DNA from: Pseudomonadota bacterium
Lineage (GTDB): Bacteria > Pseudomonadota > Gammaproteobacteria > Xanthomonadales > Xanthomonadaceae
DNA: 16,198 bases
Reading direction: 5' to 3'
NCBI GenBank assembly: GCA_023395465.1
Contig: JAEWZE010000085.1
Span: 1-16,198 of the forward strand
Made by a program: the position numbers and the translations under genes. This document shows positions 1 through 6,190 of the stretch, one piece after another. Positions within the stretch are counted from its first letter, which is position 1; every line of letters starts with the position of its first letter. The notes under the pieces were generated by a model. It was not told the origin of the DNA. It made no database searches and saw nothing but the letters and a program-made list of their open reading frames with translations.

Positions 1-145
1 CTCTGATCCACCCCCCGCGGGGGGGGCTGGGGGCCCGTCGGGGGGGTTGGGGCCCGCTTTTCGCGAACCTGCGGCGCGCCCCCACCCCAGCCCTCCCCCG
101 CAAGCGGGGGAGGGAGCACACAGACAACACCGACGGGATGACTCC
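1..145. repeat. REP-like GC-rich hairpins upstream of nrdB
   Basis: The leader before nrdB carries two hairpin-forming GC blocks. Positions 11-24 form a C6/G6 stem around GC, followed by CTGGGGGCCCG at 27-37. Positions 80-116 read CCCCACCCCA, then CCCTCCCCCG-CAA-GCGGGGGAGGG, a nearly perfect stem with a tiny loop. The second block shares its outer sequence with the elements at 5902-5956 and 6095-6155, so this is a dispersed repeat family. The first block looks like a decayed copy in the opposite orientation, which would make an inverted pair as at 5902-6155. No convincing gene is seen upstream of 146. The stems could act as a terminator for a gene upstream of the window, or shape the nrdB mRNA leader. 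Confidence 0.6.
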
Positions 146-1207
146 ATGTCCGCGACCGCACCGCTCACCGCCACGCCGCTCGAACGCATCCGCATCCTCG
201 AGCCGCGCCATCCGAACCGATCGACCGGCATCATCAACGGCACCACCTCGGGCATCCTCAACTGGAACGACATCCCGTACCCGTCGTTCTACCGTGCCTA
301 CAAGGAGCTCTCGACCAACTTCTGGATCCCGGACGAGGTCGACATGAAGAGCGACGCCAGGCAGTACGGCGAGCTCTCCGCGCGCGAGAAGAACGCCTAC
401 GATTCGATCATCGGCCTGCTGGCCACGCTCGACTCGCCGCAGACGCGCTTCATCTACAACGTCGCCGAATACATCACCGATCCGGCCGCGCACGCCAATG
501 CCGCGATCATCGGCCAGCAGGAGGTGATCCACAACGAGAGCTACAGCTACGTGCTGGCCTCGATCACCGACCTGGCCAACCAGAACCGCGTGTTCGAACT
601 CGCGCGTACCCATCCCACGATCATCGCGCGCAACGCGCCGATCATGGCCTCGTACGACGAGTTCATGCGCGAGAAGACCGCCGAGACCCTGCTGCGCTCG
701 CTGATCCAGTCCTCGATCCTGGAGGGCATCAACTTCTATTCCGGCTTCGCCTACTTCTACAACCTGGTGCGCCAGAACCGGATGACGGGCACCGGCAAGA
801 TCATCAGCTTCATCAACCGCGACGAGCTGGCGCACACCAAGTTCATCAGCGAGGTGATCCGCGCCATCGTCGGCGAAAACCCCGAGCTGCAGACCGATGA
901 ACTGACCGACTACGTGCACGGCGCGTTCGCGCATGCGATCGAGCTGGAGACGCAGTGGACCGGGGAGGTGCTCGACGGCATCGACGGCATCGACGTGGAC
1001 GAGATGATCCGCTACGTGAAGTACCGCGCCAACAAGATGGCCGGCATGCTCGGCATCGACAAGCTGTACCCGGACGCCACCGACAACGTGATGCCGTGGA
1101 TCCGCGCCTATGCCGACAACTTCACCGAAACCAAGACGGACTTCTTCGAGATGCGCAACGCGTCCTACAAGAAGACCAACCTCGACAACGGCTTCGACGA
1201 CCTGTGA
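146..1207 (+). CDS. nrdB: Ribonucleoside-diphosphate reductase beta subunit (class I)
   Basis: This is the 353-residue radical-generating subunit of class I ribonucleotide reductase, which with the alpha subunit turns NDPs into dNDPs in the cytoplasm. The expected di-metal ligands are visible: D96 (LDSPQ), E126 and H129 (EVIH), E193 (LEGINFY), and E227 and H230 (RDELAH). Y133, four residues after H129, sits where the radical tyrosine is found, so it looks like a tyrosyl-radical enzyme and not the Phe-type chlamydial form. The C-terminal part (ETKTDFFEM, then YKK and an acidic tail ending DDL) resembles NrdF-type proteins more than E. coli NrdB; that is my comparison from memory. ATG 146 was chosen because the family homology begins there, the preceding open frame is repeat DNA, and GGGAT lies just upstream. 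A flavodoxin and a thioredoxin-like gene follow on the same strand. The alpha subunit gene is not in the window. Confidence 0.95.
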   Translation: MSATAPLTATPLERIRILEPRHPNRSTGIINGTTSGILNWNDIPYPSFYRAYKELSTNFWIPDEVDMKSDARQYGELSAREKNAYDSIIGLLATLDSPQTRFIYNVAEYITDPAAHANAAIIGQQEVIHNESYSYVLASITDLANQNRVFELARTHPTIIARNAPIMASYDEFMREKTAETLLRSLIQSSILEGINFYSGFAYFYNLVRQNRMTGTGKIISFINRDELAHTKFISEVIRAIVGENPELQTDELTDYVHGAFAHAIELETQWTGEVLDGIDGIDVDEMIRYVKYRANKMAGMLGIDKLYPDATDNVMPWIRAYADNFTETKTDFFEMRNASYKKTNLDNGFDDL

Positions 1208-1252
1208 GTGCGGCCCGTCGCCCCGACGAACGCACGGCCCTGCCACATCCCC

Positions 1253-1328
1253 GTGGGAGCGGCCTTGGCCGCGAACGCCCCGGCCGGCGTCGCGCCTCCC
1301 CGACCTTCGCGGCCAAGGCCGCTCCCAC
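1253..1328. repeat. Perfect 22-bp inverted repeat (REP pair) between nrdB and flavodoxin
   Basis: The arms at 1253-1274 and 1307-1328 are exact reverse complements over 22 bases. The left arm starts GTGGGAGCGGCC and ends TTGGCCGCGA, and the arms are separated by 32 GC-rich bases. The GTGGGAGCGGCC core resembles REP elements common in Pseudomonas and xanthomonads (established knowledge). Lying 45 bases after the nrdB stop and 66 bases before the flavodoxin start, the large stem could stabilise the nrdB message 3' end or reduce read-through into the flavodoxin, thioredoxin and thioesterase genes. There is no T-run after it, so it is not a classic intrinsic terminator. Confidence 0.85.
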
Positions 1329-1394
1329 AGACCGGGCCGCCACAGGATGGGTCGCGAATGGCTGCAGCTCCGCTGGCCGGACGGTACGCGCGTC

Positions 1395-1874
1395 ATGCGG
1401 GTCCTGATCGCCTTCGCCTCGCTCAGCGGCAACACGCGCGACGTCGCGCGGATGGTGCGCGCGCGCTGCGAGCAGCGCGGGCATGCGGTGAGCTGGATCG
1501 AAGCCGACATCGAGGGCGTGGCCGCCGCCGGACCCGATCCGTGCCACGACCTGTACCTGCTCGGCGCCTGGACCGACAACGCCGGGCGCACGCCGGCGGA
1601 GATGAAGCGATTCATCGCCGAGCTGGTCGGCGCGGTCGGCAAACCGGCGGCCCTGGCGGCGTTCGGCACCGGCGAGACGCAGTGGGGCGAGGCCTACTAC
1701 TGCGGCGCGGTGCGGCGCATCGCCCGCTTCTTCGACTCGCCCCTGCCGCGCCTGGAGATCGAGCAGATGCCGCATGGCGAACGCGACGCGCACCGGATCC
1801 GCGAATGGACCGACCTGATCCTCAATTCCATCGAGACCCCGCACCATGCTGACCCTGCACGCGTCGTCGCCTGA
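1395..1874 (+). CDS. Flavodoxin-domain protein next to nrdB
   Basis: A 159-residue single-domain flavodoxin, expected to bind FMN and act as a small one- or two-electron carrier in the cytosol. The N-terminal strand MRVLIAFASLSGNT holds the phosphate-binding loop (S9-T14, SLSGNT). Flavin-flanking loops are likely at 57-67 (GAWTDNAGRTP) and 91-106 (GTGETQWGEAYYCGAV). The length suits a short-chain flavodoxin. The start at 1395 places the first strand at the N-terminus as usual; an in-frame ATG at 1347 would add 16 residues and cannot be excluded, since neither start has a strong ribosome binding site. Its 3' end overlaps the thioredoxin-like gene by 29 bases, implying coupled translation. Position behind nrdB suggests reduction or activation of the reductase, as NrdI does for NrdF, but this is inference and the protein is not an obvious NrdI. 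Confidence 0.88.
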   Translation: MRVLIAFASLSGNTRDVARMVRARCEQRGHAVSWIEADIEGVAAAGPDPCHDLYLLGAWTDNAGRTPAEMKRFIAELVGAVGKPAALAAFGTGETQWGEAYYCGAVRRIARFFDSPLPRLEIEQMPHGERDAHRIREWTDLILNSIETPHHADPARVVA

Positions 1875-2196
1875 CGACTACCGCGCCGCCATCAAAGCGC
1901 ATCCGCGCCTGCTGGTGGATTACCACAAGGACGACTGCCCCGGCTGCAGGATGCTGGACATGTCGCTGCAGAAGGTCGCCGGCGAGGACGCCTGCGCCGG
2001 GCTGGTGCTGCTCAAGGTGAAGCTGGAGACCGTCGGCGAGGACTTCTTCCGCTCACTGGGCCTGCGCCAGACGCCGACGCTGTCGCTGTTCCGCGACGGC
2101 GTCGAGGCCAGGCGCCTGCCGGGCTTCCAGGCGCCGGGCCAGATCCTGCGCGCGCTGCAGCTGTGGCTGCCGGCGGCCGAGGCGGCCGGGGCATGA
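1846..2196 (+). CDS. Thioredoxin-family protein with CPGC active site
   Basis: A 116-residue thioredoxin-fold protein with no signal peptide, so probably cytosolic. The redox motif is C31-P-G-C34 (DDCPGCRMLD) after the VDYHK strand, and the conserved cis-proline is T76-P77-T78. The CPGC dipeptide differs from classic thioredoxin CGPC, with the Pro and Gly swapped, so its redox potential and partners probably differ. Another cysteine, C50, is present. The start overlaps the end of the flavodoxin gene by 29 bases, and its TGA overlaps the next gene's ATG, so all three look translationally coupled. Given nrdB upstream, a role as dithiol donor to ribonucleotide reductase, or as partner of the flavodoxin, is the natural guess but is not shown by sequence. 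Confidence 0.87.
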   Translation: MLTLHASSPDDYRAAIKAHPRLLVDYHKDDCPGCRMLDMSLQKVAGEDACAGLVLLKVKLETVGEDFFRSLGLRQTPTLSLFRDGVEARRLPGFQAPGQILRALQLWLPAAEAAGA

Positions 2197-2624
2197 GCCG
2201 AGCGCCTGTCGGCACCGCGGTCGCGGTCGCGGCCGCCGACCAGGCACCGGCCACCGAGGCGCGGATGCTCGAGATCGTGTTTCCCGACCACACCAACCAC
2301 CTGGGCACGCTGTTCGGCGGCCAGGCGCTGGCGTGGATGGACAAGGCCGCCTTCATCGCCGCCTCGCGCTATGCGCGGCGCACGGTGGTGACGGCGCGCT
2401 CGGAGCAGGTCGATTTCCGTCTGCCGATCCGCCAGGGCCAGCTGGTCGAGACCATCGCACGCGTCGTCGAAGTGGGCCGCACCTCGATGCAGGTGGAGGT
2501 CGAGGTGGTGTCGGAGGACCTGCTCAGCGGCGAGCGCGCGCTGTGCACGCGCGGACGCTTCGTGATGATCGCGCTCGATGTGCATGGTCGGCCGGCGCCG
2601 GTGCCGTCGCTCCCCGCGGGCTGA
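2193..2624 (+). CDS. Acyl-CoA thioesterase, hotdog fold, YciA-like
   Basis: A 143-residue hotdog-fold thioesterase that should hydrolyse acyl-CoA to free acid and CoA in the cytoplasm, working as an oligomer. The family signature is clear: PDHTNHLGTLFGGQALAWMD at 31-50, with N35, G38 and FGG at 41-43, and the probable catalytic aspartate D50 (WMDKAA). It continues with VTARSEQVDFRLPIRQG, the strand that lines the CoA site. The first 20 residues (MSRAPVGTAVAVAAADQ) are a poorly conserved extension compared with YciA of about 130 residues. ATG 2193 overlaps the preceding stop as ATGA, typical of translational coupling. Its place in a ribonucleotide reductase cluster is not explained by its chemistry and may just be shared transcription. 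Substrate chain length cannot be read from the sequence. Confidence 0.9.
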   Translation: MSRAPVGTAVAVAAADQAPATEARMLEIVFPDHTNHLGTLFGGQALAWMDKAAFIAASRYARRTVVTARSEQVDFRLPIRQGQLVETIARVVEVGRTSMQVEVEVVSEDLLSGERALCTRGRFVMIALDVHGRPAPVPSLPAG

Positions 2625-2704
2625 CGCCCCGATCACATCGCGTTGCGGCATGCCCGGCGATGCTGCCGGCCCGGCCGGAGACCCGGCCATGACCTGGACC
2701 ACGC

Positions 2705-2962
2705 GTGGACGAGACCACCCCCAGCATGACCCATCTGTTCGAACAGCTCGGGCTCGACGCCGACCCGGACGCCATCGCCGGCTTCATCGCCTCCCACCAG
2801 CTGGCCGGCGCGGTGCATGTCCACGAGGCTCCGTTCTGGAACGACGGCCAGCGCCAGTTCCTGGCCGAGAGCATCGGCGCCGACGCGAAATGGACCACCA
2901 TCGTCGACCAGCTCAACGAATCGCTGCACGAAGATGCGGTGAAGCGGCAGACCGGCTTGTAG
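2705..2962 (+). CDS. DUF2789 family protein
   Basis: An 85-residue protein that I recognise as DUF2789, a small uncharacterised family common in gammaproteobacteria. The pattern MTHLFEQLGLDADPDAIAGF, then the APFWNDGQRQFL segment and the KWTTIVDQLNESL helix fits the family. It looks helical and soluble, with no signal peptide or membrane segment. The start used is GTG 2705, giving MDETTPS before MTHLFEQLGL, because homologues I recall have a similar short lead-in. ATG 2726 is the alternative and would shorten it by seven residues. Neither has a clear Shine-Dalgarno sequence. It lies 80 bases after the thioesterase gene and before purU. Function unknown. Confidence 0.85.
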   Translation: MDETTPSMTHLFEQLGLDADPDAIAGFIASHQLAGAVHVHEAPFWNDGQRQFLAESIGADAKWTTIVDQLNESLHEDAVKRQTGL

Positions 2963-2975
2963 CGGCGCAGCGCCA

Positions 2976-2993
2976 CGGTTGCGGCCGCAACCG
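2976..2993. other. Perfect 18-bp palindrome
   Basis: CGGTTGCGGCCGCAACCG is its own reverse complement. It sits 14 bases after the DUF2789 stop and about 60 bases before purU, with a -10-like sequence shortly downstream. It could be a binding site for a dimeric regulator of purU or part of a weak termination stem; no T-run follows. Function is open. Confidence 0.5.
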
Positions 2994-3015
2994 ACGTACC
3001 GCGCGCGCGGTGCGT

Positions 3016-3025
3016 GTGACATAGT
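3016..3025 (+). promoter_or_regulatory. Possible extended -10 element for purU
   Basis: TGTGACATAGT at about 3015-3025 contains CATAGT (four of six with TATAAT) preceded by TG. It is the only AT-leaning stretch in the gap before purU and lies about 30 bases before the ATG. No good -35 is visible, so this is tentative. Confidence 0.3.
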
Positions 3026-3054
3026 CGCGCGCCCGCACGCCGCAGCGCACCGCC

Positions 3055-3906
3055 ATGTCCCGCGACCACGTCCTCACCCTCTCCTGCCCCGACCGCACCG
3101 GCATCGTCCATCGCGTCTCCGGACTGCTGTTCGAGCATGGCTGCAACATCGTCGACGCGCAGCAGTTCGGCGATGCCGAGACCGGGCGCTTCTTCCTGCG
3201 CGTGCATTTCGACGTCCCGGCCGCCGGCGCCATCGACGCCGTGCGCGAGGCGTTCGCACCGCTGGCCGCCGCGCATGCGATGGACTGGGCGATGCACGAC
3301 GTGCGCCGGCGCGCGCGACTGCTGGTGCTGGTGAGCCGGCAGGGCCACTGCCTCAACGACCTGCTGTTCCGCACCCACAGCCGGCAGCTGCGCGCGGACA
3401 TCGCCGCGGTGGCGTCCAACCACGCCGACTACGCGCAGCTTGCGGGCAGCTACGGCGTGCGCTTCCACCACTTCCCGGTCGATGCCGACAGCCGCGAAGC
3501 GCAGGAGCAGCGGATCCTGGAACTGGTCGAGCGCGAGCGCATCGATCTGGTGGTGCTGGCGCGCTACATGCAGATCCTGTCGCCGCGTCTGTGCGAAGCG
3601 CTGGCCGGGCGCGCGATCAACATCCACCACAGCTTCCTGCCGAGCTTCAAGGGCGCGCAGCCCTACCACCAGGCGCACGCGCGTGGGGTCAAGATCATCG
3701 GCGCCACCGCGCACTACGTGACGCCGGACCTCGACGAAGGGCCGATCATCGAACAGGACGTGGCCCACGTGGACCACGCGATGACCCCGGCGGCGCTGAT
3801 CCGCATCGGCAGCGACATCGAATCGCGCGTGCTGGCGCGCGCGGTGCGGCTGCACGTGGAGCACCGGATCCTGCTCAACGGGCACCGGACGGTCGTGTTC
3901 CGCTGA
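3055..3906 (+). CDS. purU: Formyltetrahydrofolate deformylase
   Basis: This 283-residue enzyme hydrolyses 10-formyl-THF to THF and formate, balancing one-carbon pools and supplying formate for purine synthesis by PurT. Residues about 1-80 form an ACT-like regulatory domain (VLTLSCPDRTGIVHRVSGLL, then CNIVDAQQF). Residues about 87-283 form the formyltransferase-type domain, with the catalytic asparagine and histidine in INIHHSFLPSFKG (N189, H191) and the catalytic aspartate D227 in VTPDLDEGPII. These match N106, H108 and D144 of PurN. The full length agrees with E. coli PurU (about 280). In E. coli the ACT region senses methionine and glycine; the same may hold here but is inference. The gene appears to be its own transcription unit, with a palindrome and a possible -10 upstream and a long gap downstream. 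Confidence 0.95.
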   Translation: MSRDHVLTLSCPDRTGIVHRVSGLLFEHGCNIVDAQQFGDAETGRFFLRVHFDVPAAGAIDAVREAFAPLAAAHAMDWAMHDVRRRARLLVLVSRQGHCLNDLLFRTHSRQLRADIAAVASNHADYAQLAGSYGVRFHHFPVDADSREAQEQRILELVERERIDLVVLARYMQILSPRLCEALAGRAINIHHSFLPSFKGAQPYHQAHARGVKIIGATAHYVTPDLDEGPIIEQDVAHVDHAMTPAALIRIGSDIESRVLARAVRLHVEHRILLNGHRTVVFR

Positions 3907-4301
3907 GAGCCGGCCCGCCGCCCGGCCCTCAGGCGCGGTCGTGACTGGCCGGATCCGCCTGTGGACCGGCGGTGGGCCGGTCGGGCTTCCCGGCATGCGC
4001 CGCCGGCGGCACCCGCATGGCGGCGCCACCACGTCGCCAGCGCCCGCCGGGACTGCGCCAACGCCCGCGGTGCCGAGGGCCTGACGCAGGTCCGGCAGCG
4101 GCCGCCGCAGCCCCGGCCGGCGACGATCCATCCGGTCGACGCAGCGGAGGCCCCGGCCCGGCCGACGGGAGGCTCGCGGCCCTGCCCTGCGGCGGGGCGG
4201 CGAACGCGCCAGGACCTGCCTCGGCTCACGCCGTCGCCACGGCCTGCGCGCTGTCATCGCCTCCCGGGAGGAGGGACCACCCACATTCGCCAGGAGCGTG
4301 C
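3907..4301. other. 395-base gene-poor gap
   Basis: No convincing gene is seen on either strand. Open frames cross the gap in several frames, as expected at this GC content, but their products are runs of Arg, Pro, Ala and Gly without recognisable motifs. On the minus strand, 3929-4200 gives disconnected pieces in different frames (for example RALAQSRRALATWW in one, HAGKPDRPTAGPQADPASH in another) that might be a decayed small gene; this is weak. A 10-base palindrome CTCCCGGGAG lies at 4261-4270, before the ribosome binding site of the hydrolase. Confidence 0.5.
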
Positions 4302-5219
4302 ATGGACAACGACACCGAACGCAAACTCGACCTCATCGCGGAGGGCTTCGTCAGCTGGCCGCGGGCGCCGCTGCTGCACTGGCCCGACGAAGCGGGGCTG
4401 GACTTCGAGCCGGTCTTCTTCCCGTCCGAGGACGGTGTGCCGCTGGAAGGCTGGTTCATCCCGAAGGCCGGTTCGGACCGGGTGGTGATCTGCAACCATC
4501 CGCGCTGGTTCAACCGCGCCGGATTGCCCTCGCACCTGGAGCCGTGGAAATCCTTCGGCGCTTCGGCCGGGAACGACTTCGAGGTCGACTTCATTCCGGA
4601 TTACCGCCTGCTTCACGACGCCGGCTACCACGTGCTGGCCTACGACATGCGCAACTTCGGCCACAGCGGCGCGGCCAACGGCGGCATCTTCACCGCGGGC
4701 ATCTACGAATCGCGCGACGTCATCGGTTCGCTGGCCTACATCCGTGGCCGTGCCGACACCCGGGATCTGCGCATCGGCCTGTTCAGTCGCTGCATGGGCG
4801 GGAACGCCACCATGTACGCGATGAGCCGGCGGCCGGACGCGTTCGAAGGCGTGCGCTGCATGGTCTCGCCGCAGCCGCTCTCGCCCGGCGTGGCGCTGTC
4901 GCGCGCACTGGAGCGCCTGGGCATCGGGGTGGACGCGATGCCCGCGCTGGACGAGAGGATCCGGCTGAAGACCAGCTACCGCATCGCCCAGTTCTCGCCG
5001 GTGCCGTGGGCGGCCAGCGTGCGCATCCCGACCTTCCTCTACCAGGTGCTGGACGACGTCTATACCCGGCCGGACGACATCCAGGCCATGTTCGACGCGA
5101 TCCCGGTGCGGGAGAAGAAGCTGTCGTGGATTCCCGGCACGACCCGGCGCTGGGACGGCTATACCCACTTCCAGCGGCAGCCGGGCGAGGTCCTCGACTG
5201 GTTCGCGCGGTTCATGTAG
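4302..5219 (+). CDS. Alpha/beta hydrolase with apparent cysteine nucleophile
   Basis: A 305-residue cytosolic alpha/beta-hydrolase-fold protein without a signal peptide. The nucleophile elbow, usually GxSxG, reads S162-R-C164-M-G166-G in the context LRIGLFSRCMGGNATMYAM. This puts Cys164 at the nucleophile position, as in dienelactone hydrolase (GxCxGG). The rest of a triad is plausible: D251 or D252 in FLYQVLDDVYTRPDD, and H289 in GYTHFQ. An oxyanion-side strand VVICNHPRWFNRAG (61-74) and the YDMRNFGHSG turn (114-123) fit the fold. ATG 4302 has a good ribosome binding site, CAGGAG at 4291-4296, five bases upstream; the open frame extends further up only through low-complexity sequence. It converges with pncA, with stops six bases apart. 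Substrate unknown; dienelactone-type esters or a thiol-dependent reaction are possibilities, not conclusions. Confidence 0.88.
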   Translation: MDNDTERKLDLIAEGFVSWPRAPLLHWPDEAGLDFEPVFFPSEDGVPLEGWFIPKAGSDRVVICNHPRWFNRAGLPSHLEPWKSFGASAGNDFEVDFIPDYRLLHDAGYHVLAYDMRNFGHSGAANGGIFTAGIYESRDVIGSLAYIRGRADTRDLRIGLFSRCMGGNATMYAMSRRPDAFEGVRCMVSPQPLSPGVALSRALERLGIGVDAMPALDERIRLKTSYRIAQFSPVPWAASVRIPTFLYQVLDDVYTRPDDIQAMFDAIPVREKKLSWIPGTTRRWDGYTHFQRQPGEVLDWFARFM

Positions 5220-5225
5220 CGCCGG

Positions 5226-5858
5226 TCAGGCGGCGTCCACCGCCACCCCGGCGGCGTCCAGCGCGGCGCGCGCCGGTGCGTCGCCGTCGGGGCTCACCGG
5301 GCGGGTGAGATCCCACAGGACGCGTGCGCGAAAGCCGGCGTCGACCGCATCCTGCGCGCTCCACAGCACGCAGTAGTCGCGCGCCAGCCCGCACAGGTGC
5401 ACTTCGGCGATGCCGCGCTCGCGCAGCCAGCCGGCCAGGCCGGTGGGCGGGCGGGTGCCCTCGGGACCGGTGTTCTCGCGGAAGGCGCTGTAGGAGTCGA
5501 CCTGCGGATCCATGCCCTTGCGCAGGACCAGGTCGACCGGGGTCCAGTCCACCCGCGGATCGAGCGCCGCGCCCGGCGTGCCTTGCACGCAGTGGTCGGG
5601 CCACAGCACCTGCGGGTGGCCGTGCAGGTCGATCGTCCCGAACGGTTCGCGCCCGGCGTGGCTGGAGGCGAACGAGGCGTGGCCCGGCGGGTGCCAGTCC
5701 TGGGTGGCGACCACGGTGCGGTAGGCGCGCGCGGCGAGCAGTGCGGCGATCCCGGGCACCACATCGTCGCCCTCGTGGCAGGGCAACGCGCCGCCGGGCA
5801 TGAAGTCCGGCTGCAGGTCGATCACGAGCAGGGCGGTGGTGGCGGAGTGGAGGGGCAT
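5226..5858 (-). CDS. pncA: Nicotinamidase (bifunctional nicotinamidase/pyrazinamidase)
   Basis: A 210-residue isochorismatase-fold amidase that deaminates nicotinamide to nicotinate in NAD salvage. The catalytic triad is visible: D14 (LVIDLQPDF), K114 (VLRKGMD) and C163 (GLARDYCVL). Metal ligands of the PncA type are D54, H56 and H60 in TQDWHPPGHASF, and H89 in WPDHC. Length matches E. coli PncA (213). The start at 5858 (MPLHSATTALLVID) puts the first beta strand at the N-terminus, and GAGG lies about 10-14 bases upstream on the minus strand. The open frame upstream of this runs into repeat DNA. The gene ends six bases from the stop of the convergent hydrolase gene, with no terminator hairpin between them. 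No NAD salvage partner gene is nearby. Confidence 0.95.
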   Translation of the reverse strand: MPLHSATTALLVIDLQPDFMPGGALPCHEGDDVVPGIAALLAARAYRTVVATQDWHPPGHASFASSHAGREPFGTIDLHGHPQVLWPDHCVQGTPGAALDPRVDWTPVDLVLRKGMDPQVDSYSAFRENTGPEGTRPPTGLAGWLRERGIAEVHLCGLARDYCVLWSAQDAVDAGFRARVLWDLTRPVSPDGDAPARAALDAAGVAVDAA

Positions 5859-5901
5859 CGGGGTGGATCCTCGTGGCGCGGTTGGCGTGGTTTCGGCGGA
5901 A

Positions 5902-6155
5902 CCCTCCCCGGCCCTCCACCCGTGAAGGGCGCAATGCCCCGCAGGCGGGGAGGGAGCGGGGCGGCGGGACGCGGCTTGCGATCGACCATCGCATCTGCGA
6001 ATGACGGGCCGGCTTCGCACCTGTGTCCGCTACCTCGCGCAACCGCAAAGGCGCCGTCGCGACGACGCAGCCTCCAGCAGCCTGATGCTGCTATCTCCCT
6101 CCCCCGCCTGCGGGGCATTGCGCCCTTCACGGGGGAGGATTGGGGTGGGGGCCCG
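5902..6155. repeat. About 255-base element with inverted-repeat ends (MITE- or BIME-like)
   Basis: Two copies of a GC-rich repeat face each other at 5902-5956 and 6095-6155. Over 32 bases (5919-5950 against 6102-6133) they are exact reverse complements, including the core GAAGGGCGCAATGCCCCGC, and they continue imperfectly to about 55 bases. The core itself can fold locally (GGGCGCAATGCCC). The segment between the copies, 5957-6094, has no gene. The outer sequences (CCCTCCCCCG... GCGGGGGAGGG) match the hairpin at 80-116, which lacks the central core. The element fills most of the space between the pncA start and the aldolase stop, so it could serve as a transcription barrier after the aldolase gene. 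Whether it moves as a unit is not shown; no target-site duplication was identified. Confidence 0.7.
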
Positions 6156-6190
6156 ACGCGGCGCGTGTCGCCGTGCCGGGCCGCGCGACC

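Noticed and set aside
47..145. N-terminal extension of nrdB to position 47
   Set aside because: The extra residues are encoded by REP-like hairpin DNA and are Pro/Arg-rich; family similarity starts after ATG 146.
1846..1874. The 29-base overlap of the flavodoxin and thioredoxin genes as evidence of a frameshift or fusion
   Set aside because: Both proteins are complete, with normal ends for their folds, so the overlap is better read as translational coupling.
3714..4229. Minus-strand open frame of 171 residues in the purU-hydrolase gap
   Set aside because: About a third overlaps purU antisense, and the remainder has no recognisable motif. It might contain traces of a decayed gene but cannot be called as one.
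3972..4301. N-terminal extension of the alpha/beta hydrolase to 3972
   Set aside because: The extension is low-complexity Arg/Pro/Ala/Gly sequence, while ATG 4302 has a well-placed CAGGAG ribosome binding site.
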